Origin: Amycolatopsis roodepoortensis
Lineage (GTDB): Bacteria > Actinomycetota > Actinomycetes > Mycobacteriales > Pseudonocardiaceae
Length of the DNA: 64,000 nucleotides
Assembly: GCF_014873915.1 (NCBI RefSeq)
Contig: NZ_JADBEJ010000005.1
Span: 558,001 to 622,000 of the forward strand
Reading direction: 5' to 3'
Shown: piece by piece, positions 16,328 to 23,299 of the stretch
How the letters are laid out: each line of letters begins with the position of its first letter
How positions within the stretch are numbered: position 1 is the stretch's first letter
Translations under genes and position numbers: made by a program
The notes under the pieces: model-generated
Seen by the model: only the letters and a program-made list of their open reading frames with translations
What the model was told of the DNA's origin: nothing
Database searches by the model: none

Positions 16328-17440
16328 TTGACTGCTGCCGTGCCGCCCGATCGTGAGACCTCCGTCGAAGCGGAGTTCTCGCGGGTGGTCGGCCGGTTCG
16401 CCGGCCCCGCCAGAGGTGCCGGGCTGCTGGTGATCAGCGTTTTCGGGGTGCTCGCCACGCCGTCCGGGGCGCTCCCGCTCGCGTTCGGGCTGCTGGCGCT
16501 GGCCCTGGTCACCGCCGTGGCCGAGCACCTCGTGGGGAGGACCGGCCGGGGCAGACCGGTGGCGTTCGCGCTGACGCTGGTGCGCGCGGCGGCGATCTGC
16601 GGCACCCAGCTCCTGACCGCGCCCGATCCGGCCGAGCTGAACCAGTGGGCGCTCAACGTCCTCACCATCACCGCGATCACCCTCCAATGGGAATGGCCGC
16701 CGAAGGTCACCGTGCCCGCCATCGCCTGCCTGCTGGTGATCGAGGTGATCGCTCTCGGTCTCGAGGACGGTTCGTGGGTGGTGGTGCGCGTGCTGATCGA
16801 GGCCACCCTCGCCCGGTTCGCCTTCCTCCTGCTGTCGCGGACGACCCGCCGGATCGACGATCTGCGCGAGCGCCAGGCCCGGCTGACCCGCGAGGAATCC
16901 GTTGCCGTGCAACGACGGCTGCAGGAACGCGAGTATCTGGCCGTCCTCCACGACACGGCCGCGGCCACCTTTCTCACGGTGGCCCAGCGCGGTGAAACGA
17001 CCGAGCCGTCCGAGGTCGCCGGATACGCTCGCCGCGATCTCGCGATCCTCACCGGCGAATCCGGTCCCGGCAGCGTGGTCGATCTCGAAACGTCGTTGCG
17101 CGGCGTGCTCGCGCAGAGCCCGGTGAAGGTCGAGACGCGCTGGTCTCCGATCGCGCCGATCCCGGCGTCCGCGGCGCTCGCGATGGTCCGCGCCGTGCGT
17201 GAGGCGCTGGTGAACGTCGATCGCCACGCCGGTGTCGGCGAGGCCAGCCTGACGGTGGAAGACGGCGTTCGCGTGACCGTCCGGGACGAAGGCCGCGGTT
17301 TCGACCCGGCGAAGACCCCGGCCCAGCGGCGCGGTGTCCGTGGCTCGCTCGTCGAACGCATGGCCGCGGCGGGCGGCCGGGCCGAGGTGACCTCCGCGCC
17401 CGGCGCGGGGACCACGGTGGAACTGGTGTGGCCCGCATGA
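16328..17440 (+). CDS. sensor histidine kinase, NarL/DesK-type (HisKA_3 + HATPase)
   Basis: 370-residue membrane kinase. Four or five hydrophobic segments fill residues 25-170. A short coiled coil (DDLRERQARLTREE) leads to the phospho-acceptor region YLAVLHDTAAATF near residue 205, where His matches the HD/T pattern of this class. The ATP-binding part has the N-box REALVNVDRHAG, then DEGRGFDP and AGAGTTVEL. The TTG at 16328 is preferred because taagg lies eight bases upstream; GTG at 16340 is too far. It is the first of three overlapping genes ending in a LuxR-type regulator, the natural partner. The signal is unknown. Confidence 0.85.
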   Translation: MTAAVPPDRETSVEAEFSRVVGRFAGPARGAGLLVISVFGVLATPSGALPLAFGLLALALVTAVAEHLVGRTGRGRPVAFALTLVRAAAICGTQLLTAPDPAELNQWALNVLTITAITLQWEWPPKVTVPAIACLLVIEVIALGLEDGSWVVVRVLIEATLARFAFLLLSRTTRRIDDLRERQARLTREESVAVQRRLQEREYLAVLHDTAAATFLTVAQRGETTEPSEVAGYARRDLAILTGESGPGSVVDLETSLRGVLAQSPVKVETRWSPIAPIPASAALAMVRAVREALVNVDRHAGVGEASLTVEDGVRVTVRDEGRGFDPAKTPAQRRGVRGSLVERMAAAGGRAEVTSAPGAGTTVELVWPA

Positions 17441-18507
17441 ACGAGACCTCGGACCGGGTGCTCGGCGGCTGCCGGATCGCGGTACTGCTCGCGACGGCGG
17501 CGATCCAGCTCGGGCTCAGCCTCACCCGGCTGGACGACACCCCCGGCAAGATCGCGTTCGCCGCGCTCGCCGGCGTGCTCGTCGTCGCGGCGTGGTGGGT
17601 GCTGCGCTGGAAGCCGGTCCCGTGGCCGGTCGCGCTCGCGGGGTCGATCGTGGTCCTCGCCGCGTCCGCGGTCGCCATCTGGACCCTGCCCCCGGACCGG
17701 CTCCTCGGCGACGCGGACTGGGCGTCCGGCCTCGCGGGCTGGCATCTGCTGGTGCTGCTGCTGGACCGTCCCGCGGTCGCGATGGCCGCGCTCGTCCTCC
17801 AGATGACGCTCACCTTCGTCCGGCAGTTCGGCGCCGTGCCCACCGATCGCGGCGAGATCGGCAGCGTGGTGATCGCCGGGCTCAGTGTGCTCACCTTCCA
17901 GGCCGCGACACTGACGCTGATCAGGGTCGTCAACCGGCGGGCGGGCGAAGCCGCCGAGGCCTCGGCCGAACGCGACCGGCAGGCGCACCGCAAAGCGCTC
18001 GCCCAGCAGCGGGAGGCCGACCAGCGGAGCCGGTTCGCCGGGCAACTCGGCGCCACCCTGCCGCTGCTGGCCGGACTCGCCGACCGCACCCTGGACCCGC
18101 GTGACGAAGCCGTCCGGCAGCGTTGCGCGCTCGCCGCCACCCAGCTACGGCGGCTGTTCGCGGAGAACGACGACGTCCCCGACCCGCTGCTGCACGAGGT
18201 CTCGGCCTGCGTCGATCTCGCCGAGCGACGGGGCTTGACGGTGACGCTGGCGGTCAGCGGCGAGGCGGCGCCCGTCCCCACCTCCGTCCGCCGCGAACTG
18301 ACCGGTCCGCTGATGACCGCGCTGGCCGCCGCGCGGACTCAGGCCAGGGTCAGCGTCCTGCGCGCGGACGACGAGATCCGCGTCGCGGCGATCACGGACG
18401 GTGAACCCGGGCGGACGGCGAACGGATCGGGCGCCGTCGACGTCGAATGGCACGCACTGGGAGAACGATCGTGGATGGAGGCGAAATGGCGTTCGCGACC
18501 GAATTGA
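17437..18507 (+). CDS. membrane protein, degenerate histidine-kinase-like (pseudokinase)
   Basis: 356 residues. Five hydrophobic segments (about residues 10-28, 35-53, 60-78, 95-125, 145-168) are followed by a charged coiled coil (residues 170-200) and a cytosolic region with the layout of a dimerisation helix pair and a HATPase domain, but no phospho-acceptor His, N-box or clear glycine boxes are seen. The start ATG overlaps the kinase stop (ATGA), and its end overlaps the response-regulator start by 22 bases. The likely role is a non-catalytic partner of the kinase, for example in a heterodimer or as a co-sensor. The homology to kinases is inferred from layout. Confidence 0.6.
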   Translation: MNETSDRVLGGCRIAVLLATAAIQLGLSLTRLDDTPGKIAFAALAGVLVVAAWWVLRWKPVPWPVALAGSIVVLAASAVAIWTLPPDRLLGDADWASGLAGWHLLVLLLDRPAVAMAALVLQMTLTFVRQFGAVPTDRGEIGSVVIAGLSVLTFQAATLTLIRVVNRRAGEAAEASAERDRQAHRKALAQQREADQRSRFAGQLGATLPLLAGLADRTLDPRDEAVRQRCALAATQLRRLFAENDDVPDPLLHEVSACVDLAERRGLTVTLAVSGEAAPVPTSVRRELTGPLMTALAAARTQARVSVLRADDEIRVAAITDGEPGRTANGSGAVDVEWHALGERSWMEAKWRSRPN

Positions 18508-19142
18508 CCGCGGTGGTCGTCGACGACCATCCGGCCGTACGGGCCGGGGTCGTGCACTGGCTGTCGTCGGGCACACCGCCGGTGACCGTCGTGGCCGAGG
18601 GCGAGGACGTGCGGGCCGCGTGGATCGGCGAGGGCGCCGGGGCCGACGTCGTCATCCTCGACCTGCACCTGAACAGCACGACTCCGGCGATGGGCGATCT
18701 GCGACGGCTCACCGAGGCAGGCCGCCGCGTCGTGGTCTACTCGATGCGGGCCGACGACGAGACGGTCCTGCAGTGTCTCGAACTGGGCGCGCTCAGCTTC
18801 ATCACCAAATCCGAAGGCGCGGAACACATCCTCGAAGCCGTGCGCGCGGCGGCGGCCGACCGGTCGTACACACCGCCGTCGCTGGCGGGCGCGATGGCCG
18901 GGGACCGCTCCGAGCGGCGTCCCGCCCTCTCCGCGCGCGAGACCGAGGTGCTCATCGAGTGGTTCCAGTCCGAGTCGAAGGACTTCGTCGCGCACCGGCT
19001 GGGGATCTCGCCGAACACGGTCAACTCGCATCTCGAGCGGATCCGGGTCAAGTACGCCCAGATGGGAAGGGACGCTCCGACCAAGGCCGCGCTCGTCGCG
19101 CGGGCGATCCAAGACGGGCTGATCGGCGTAAGCGATTTGTGA
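18486..19142 (+). CDS. LuxR/NarL family response regulator
   Basis: 218-residue two-domain regulator. The receiver has acidic residues in VVVDDHP, the phospho-acceptor Asp in VVILDLHL near residue 56, and the conserved Lys in FITKSEG. The C-terminal LuxR helix-turn-helix spans about residues 145-210 (LSARETEVLIEW, AHRLGISPNTVNSHL). The ATG at 18486 follows ggagg by four bases; an in-frame start at 18447 lies inside the previous gene. It completes the kinase-pseudokinase-regulator operon. The two lipoprotein genes that follow on the same strand are plausible targets or inputs. Confidence 0.88.
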   Translation: MAFATELTAVVVDDHPAVRAGVVHWLSSGTPPVTVVAEGEDVRAAWIGEGAGADVVILDLHLNSTTPAMGDLRRLTEAGRRVVVYSMRADDETVLQCLELGALSFITKSEGAEHILEAVRAAAADRSYTPPSLAGAMAGDRSERRPALSARETEVLIEWFQSESKDFVAHRLGISPNTVNSHLERIRVKYAQMGRDAPTKAALVARAIQDGLIGVSDL

Positions 19143-19242
19143 TCGGTTGTGGTGCGAACGGACCACTCGGATCTCCTCCGGTTGCGACTACGTTGCGTGA
19201 CGAGCACGCCGGAGTTCGTCCGGTGGGAGTCCGAGGAGATCC

Positions 19243-19785
19243 ATGAAGTCCGCCCGTACCGCACTGATCGCCACCGGCTGCGCCGCCGCGCTGCTGTTGT
19301 CCGCCTGCGGCGGGCAGGGCGGGAAGACCGTCAGGGCCGACGGCACCATGGCCCCCGGCAGCGAACTCAAGGTCGGCGAACGCGCCGTCGTCCCGTTCAG
19401 CGACGCGGGCAAGTCGGGCACCATCGCGATCACCGTCAAGTCGGTCGAGATCGGCCCCAAGGCGGATCTCGCCGAGTTCAAGGACAAGGGCGAGGGGAGC
19501 CTTCCGGTCTACGTCCGGATGGTCGTCGAGAACGTCGGTGGCACGGACCTCGCCGACACTTCGGTGTCGGTGCGCGCCGTGAACCCGGACGGCAAGGGCA
19601 CCAAGGTGATCATGGCCAGTGGCACCCCGGCCTGCAAGGGCGAGCCGGCGCCGGCGGAGTTCACCAAGCCGGGCGCGACCTACGAGACCTGCCAGACCGA
19701 AGGCGTCAAGGACGGCGATGACGTCGGGGGCGTGACGTTCAGGGACGGCGAATATCAGGACGACCCGATCACCTGGAAGAAGTGA
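19243..19785 (+). CDS. lipoprotein (tandem copy 1)
   Basis: 180-residue exported lipoprotein with signal peptide and lipobox LLLSAC at residues 19-24. The mature part begins with a short Gly-rich linker and then a beta-rich domain similar to DUF4352-like extracellular immunoglobulin-type folds (ELKVGERAVVPF, YVRMVVENVGGTDL, TYETCQTEG). Two Cys residues (in ACKGEPAP and ETCQTE) may form a disulphide. The ATG at 19243 follows gaggagatcc. It is about 60 percent alike to the next gene, and the 110 bases upstream are also related, so the two arose by tandem duplication including the promoter. Function unknown. Confidence 0.78.
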   Translation: MKSARTALIATGCAAALLLSACGGQGGKTVRADGTMAPGSELKVGERAVVPFSDAGKSGTIAITVKSVEIGPKADLAEFKDKGEGSLPVYVRMVVENVGGTDLADTSVSVRAVNPDGKGTKVIMASGTPACKGEPAPAEFTKPGATYETCQTEGVKDGDDVGGVTFRDGEYQDDPITWKK

Positions 19786-19927
19786 ACTCGCACCCATTAG
19801 GCCGATAAGCGTAACCGATTCGTGACCTCTCCTGGTGCGAATGGACCACACTGATGTACTCCATCGTCGACTACGGTGCGTGGCGAGAACGCCGGAGCAG
19901 GATTCGGCGGGGAGTCCGAGGAGATTC

Positions 19928-20551
19928 ATGAAGTTCGACCGCATCGCCCTGTCCGCCACCGGCTGCGCCGCCGTGCTGCTCCTTTCCGCCTGCGGCGGCA
20001 AGGAAGAGAGCGGCAGTCCCGCTCCCGCGCCGTCGCCCGCACCGACGTCGGCTGCCGCGTCCTCGCCGGCGACCAGCGGAACCGTCCCGGTCTCGAACGC
20101 GGACGCCACCGCGCCCGGCACCGAACTCAAGGTCGGCGAACGCGCCGTCGTCCCGTTCAAGTACGGCAACGACAAGTCCGGCACCATCGCGATCACCGTC
20201 AAGGCGATCGAGCTCGGCCCGAAGGAAGACCTCGCCTCCTACGGCGAGAAGGCCAAGGGCATGACTCCGGTGTACATCCGGATGACGGTCGAGAACGTCG
20301 GCGGCACGGACCTCACCTACAGCACGGTGCGGATGCGCGCGGTCGGGCCGAACAACAAGAGCACCGGCGTGATCATCACCGGCGAGACCCCGAGCTGCCA
20401 ATCCGAGTCGGCGAAGAAGGACTTCAAGACCGCCGGCGCGACCTACGAGACCTGTGAGCTGCAGGCAATCAGGGACGGTGGCGAGGTCGGCGGCGCCGAG
20501 TTCAACGACGGTGACGGGTACAAGGACGACCCGATCATCTGGAAGAAGTAG
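19928..20551 (+). CDS. lipoprotein (tandem copy 2)
   Basis: 207-residue paralogue of the preceding lipoprotein. Lipobox LLLSAC lies at residues 19-24. It differs by an Ala/Ser/Pro-rich linker of about 30 residues after the lipid anchor that copy 1 lacks, so its domain would stand further from the membrane. The folded part keeps GTELKVGERAVVPF, VYIRMTVENVGGTDL and TYETCELQ. The ATG at 19928 follows gaggagattc; a longer frame to 19835 reads through the duplicated promoter. A hairpin follows seven bases after the stop. Confidence 0.78.
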   Translation: MKFDRIALSATGCAAVLLLSACGGKEESGSPAPAPSPAPTSAAASSPATSGTVPVSNADATAPGTELKVGERAVVPFKYGNDKSGTIAITVKAIELGPKEDLASYGEKAKGMTPVYIRMTVENVGGTDLTYSTVRMRAVGPNNKSTGVIITGETPSCQSESAKKDFKTAGATYETCELQAIRDGGEVGGAEFNDGDGYKDDPIIWKK

Positions 20552-20557
20552 CCAGTA

Positions 20558-20601
20558 GCGCGTGAAGGCCCCCTTCCCTCGGGATGGGGGCCTTCACGCG
20601 C
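20558..20601. repeat. ggccccc-type hairpin (likely terminator)
   Basis: Perfect 16-base arms (gcgcgtgaaggccccc, 20558-20573, and its complement 20586-20601) flank a 12-base loop, seven bases after the lipoprotein stop. A related half-site, atgaaggcccccc, occurs near 10731. No T-run follows. Confidence 0.8.
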
Positions 20602-20729
20602 TTCAAGCGGGAGTACAACTCTCGAAAGCTTTGCCGGCCTGCTTGTGGCTCCACGGACGGCTTTCGCAACGCACCCCGCCGCTCCACAGGTCAGCCCCGC
20701 CGCGCCGCGCTTCTAGTGAAGATGAGCCC
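20602..20729. other. non-coding part of a 320-base convergent gap
   Basis: Between the ggccccc hairpin and the 21-bp-unit array there is no credible frame, ribosome-binding site or promoter. A 79-codon frame crossing this region is made of the repeats themselves. Nothing further was recognised. Confidence 0.6.
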
Positions 20730-20861
20730 GAAGGCGTAACTCGCGTGATTGAAGGCGTAACTCACGTGTTTGGAGGCGTAACTCGGGTGTGCGCCGTCTG
20801 ATCACGCGAGTTGCGTGTCTGATCACGCGAGTTACGCCTTCAATCACGTGAGTTCGCCTCC
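20730..20861. repeat. array of 21-bp units, 3 direct + 3 inverted
   Basis: Three direct units (20730-20750, 20751-20771, 20772-20792; type gaaggcgtaactcgcgtgat) are followed by a 6-base turn and three units in the opposite orientation (20799-20819, 20820-20841, 20842-20861). Unit length is 21 bases with one 22 and one 20. The junctions between units read CACGTG or CGCGTG. The array folds into one long imperfect hairpin and ends 11 bases before the DAHP synthase stop. A second array with the same period but different sequence is at 55242-55427. Confidence 0.85.
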
Positions 20862-20871
20862 AGGGTGCGCC

Positions 20872-21915
20872 TCAACGCTCGGGGACGGGGCGCTTACGCG
20901 GGTTACTCAGCCGCCGCACGGCGTTCGCGCAGGCGAGGGACTCCAGCAGCGGGACGGTTCGCTCCCAGCCCAGGCAGGCGTCGGTGATGCTCAGGTCTGG
21001 CCGGGGCGGCGCGGAACCGATGTCCTGCCTGCCATCGGAGAGGTACGACTCGATCATCACCCCGGCCAGCGCGTCGTTGCCCGCCGAGATCTGGTCCGCC
21101 AGGTCCGCGACGACCACGGGCTGCCGGTTGTGGTCCTTGCCGCTGTTGCCGTGCGAGGCGTCGACCACGAGCCGGTGCGGCAGGACGGCGGCGGTCAGCG
21201 CGTCGAGGGCGTCCGCGACCGCGTGCGCGTGATGGTTGGGTTTCGGGCCACCGCGCAGGACGAGGTGCGCGTCCGGGTTCCCGGCGCTGCGCTGGATCCG
21301 CGGGCGTCCGTCGGCGGCGGCGCCCGGGAACACGTGCGGCAGCGCGGCCGCCCGGACCGCGGCGACGGCGGTGTCCAGCCGCCCGGACACGCAGTTCTTC
21401 ATGCCCACCGGCATCGGCAGCCACGACGCCAGCTGCCGGTGCGGCTGGCTGGCGACGGTCCGCGCGCCGATCGCGCCCCAGCTGATGGTGTCCGCGAAGT
21501 AGGGCGCGAGGAACGGGTCGACGAACTCGTACGCGAGCGGCAGCCCGGTCGCGGCGGCGTCGTCCAGGAACCGCCGTCCGATCCGGACACCGGACGCGAG
21601 ATCGCCCTTGCCGTCCAGAGTGGGATCGGGCACCAGCCCGGTCCAGCCGGCGATCGTCCGCGGTTTCTCCAGGTAGGCGCGCAAGACCACGACGAGGTCG
21701 TCGGCGAATCGGCGGGACGCCTCGGCGAGCCGGTGCGCGTACTCGAGCGCGCCGTCGGTGTCATGCACCGAACACGGGCCCACGACGACGAGCAGTCTGG
21801 AGTCCCGGCGGGCGAGGACGTCGGCGACGGTTTCCCGGTGCCGGGTGATCTCCTCCGGGACGAAGCCGGTCGTGACCACCTCGGCCGGGCTGGGCAGCTG
21901 GTCAAGCATCCGCAT
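20872..21915 (-). CDS. 3-deoxy-7-phosphoheptulonate (DAHP) synthase, type I
   Basis: 347 residues. It condenses phosphoenolpyruvate with erythrose 4-phosphate, the first step to chorismate. Conserved blocks of the AroF/G/H class are GPCSVHD near residue 48, LEKPRTIAGWTGL near 85, GAIGARTVASQPHRQ near 160, PVGMKN near 182 and VDASHGNSGKDHNRQ near 255. Placement as last gene of the siderophore operon suggests a dedicated supply of chorismate for dihydroxybenzoate. The ATG at 21915 was chosen because aaggag lies seven bases before it; ATG at 21909 is the alternative. Its start overlaps the MFS stop by 14 bases. Confidence 0.9.
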   Translation of the reverse strand: MRMLDQLPSPAEVVTTGFVPEEITRHRETVADVLARRDSRLLVVVGPCSVHDTDGALEYAHRLAEASRRFADDLVVVLRAYLEKPRTIAGWTGLVPDPTLDGKGDLASGVRIGRRFLDDAAATGLPLAYEFVDPFLAPYFADTISWGAIGARTVASQPHRQLASWLPMPVGMKNCVSGRLDTAVAAVRAAALPHVFPGAAADGRPRIQRSAGNPDAHLVLRGGPKPNHHAHAVADALDALTAAVLPHRLVVDASHGNSGKDHNRQPVVVADLADQISAGNDALAGVMIESYLSDGRQDIGSAPPRPDLSITDACLGWERTVPLLESLACANAVRRLSNPRKRPVPER

Positions 21916-23299
21916 GACCTTTCTCCTTGTCGGGGGCGGCCTGGGGCAGCCGCGTCGCACCGGCCACCGCCACGACGGCGAGGCCGAGAACACACCAGAA
22001 GGCGTCGGCGAAGGCCGCGGCGACGTCCGGGCCACGGGCGGCCAGCCGGGCCTGCAGCACCACGGCCAGCACCGCGGTGCCGATCGAGCCGCCGAGGGTG
22101 TTGAGCAGGTTCAGCGCCCCGGCGGCGCGGGGCAGGCGGGCGGGTTCGACCCGGCGGTAGACGATCGTCATCACCGGCGCGCCGATCATCGCCGCACCGA
22201 AACCGCGCAGCAGCAACGAAATTACGATGACCCAGTCCGGAAGACCCGGGCCGAGCTGGGTGAACGGCGCGGTGCCGAGGGCGACCAGCCCGATCCCGCT
22301 CAGCACCAGGGTGCGCGGCGCGATCCGGTCGACCAGGCGGTTCACCAGTACGGAACCGGCCGCCGCGCCGATCCCTTGGGGCACCAGCAGCAACCCGGTG
22401 TCCCAAGTGGACAGTCCGGGACCGCGCTGCAGGTAGAGCGGGAGCAGGAACATCGTGCCGAACACCGACGCGCCGAGCAGGACCAGAGCCAGCGCGGCGA
22501 CCCCGAACGGCGGCCGCGTGAACAGGCGTGGATCCAGCAAGGGCGCTTCGGCGCGCAGACCGTGCCGCACGAACGCCGCGAGCATCACGACGCCGAGCGC
22601 GACGGCGATCCCGGCGGCCATCGGTGTTCCCTGCTCGAACCAGGTGAGCCCGAAGACCAGGACGGCGAGCCCCGGCGAAAGCAGCATCGCGCCCCGAAAG
22701 TCGAAGCGCTCCCCCTTGCCACCGGGGTCGCTCGCCGGAACCCAGCGCCGGGCCAGGATCACCGCCGCCACACCGACCGGGAGGTTGACGTAGAACAGCC
22801 ACGGCCAGTCGGCGACCGCGAGGATCGTGCCGCTCGCCATCGGGCCGAGCACCGGCGACAGCAGCGGTACGAGACCGACGACGCTGATCACGCGCCCGAT
22901 CCGGTCCGGTCCCGCCGCCCGCGCCAGGAGCGCCTGGCCGGTCGGCGGGAGCAGGCCGCCCGCGAGCCCTTGCAGGACACGGAAGGCGATGAGCGCGGGC
23001 AGCGTCGGCGCCAGCGCGCACAGCAGGGACGCCAGCAGGAACACGACGACAGCGGTGATCCAGACACGACGGCCACCGAACCGGTCGGCGAGCCAGCCCG
23101 ACGCCGGGACCGCCGTGACCACGGCCAGCAGGTACGCCGTCGTCACCCATTGGACGCCGGTGACCGGCGCGTCGAACTCGTCGGCGAGGGTGTCGACGCC
23201 GACCGAGACGATCGTGCTGTCCAAGGTCGCCATGAACGTGCCGAGCACAAGAACGGCGGCCGTGCGCCACAGCGCGGCGTCGATCGGGCGCGCGGTCAC
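21902..23299 (-). CDS. MFS transporter, DHA2 (EmrB/QacA) type, probable siderophore exporter
   Basis: 465-residue major facilitator with about 14 hydrophobic segments. Motif A-like GWLADRFGGRRVW lies between helices 2 and 3 near residue 68, and motif C-like PLLSPVLGPMASG near residue 140 marks a proton-driven exporter. It sits directly after the NRPS, whose stop overlaps its GTG start by four bases. Export of the finished or precursor siderophore through the cytoplasmic membrane is the likely job, as for other exporters encoded inside siderophore loci. A general drug exporter is the alternative. Confidence 0.88.
   Translation of the reverse strand: MTARPIDAALWRTAAVLVLGTFMATLDSTIVSVGVDTLADEFDAPVTGVQWVTTAYLLAVVTAVPASGWLADRFGGRRVWITAVVVFLLASLLCALAPTLPALIAFRVLQGLAGGLLPPTGQALLARAAGPDRIGRVISVVGLVPLLSPVLGPMASGTILAVADWPWLFYVNLPVGVAAVILARRWVPASDPGGKGERFDFRGAMLLSPGLAVLVFGLTWFEQGTPMAAGIAVALGVVMLAAFVRHGLRAEAPLLDPRLFTRPPFGVAALALVLLGASVFGTMFLLPLYLQRGPGLSTWDTGLLLVPQGIGAAAGSVLVNRLVDRIAPRTLVLSGIGLVALGTAPFTQLGPGLPDWVIVISLLLRGFGAAMIGAPVMTIVYRRVEPARLPRAAGALNLLNTLGGSIGTAVLAVVLQARLAARGPDVAAAFADAFWCVLGLAVVAVAGATRLPQAAPDKEKGHADA

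Noticed and set aside
20562..20801. A 79-codon gene in the gap after the lipoproteins
   Set aside because: It starts inside a hairpin stem and ends inside the 21-bp array; its repeats of GVT are the translated array units.
20730..20861. CRISPR array
   Set aside because: Units are contiguous without unique spacers, half are inverted, and no cas genes are present.
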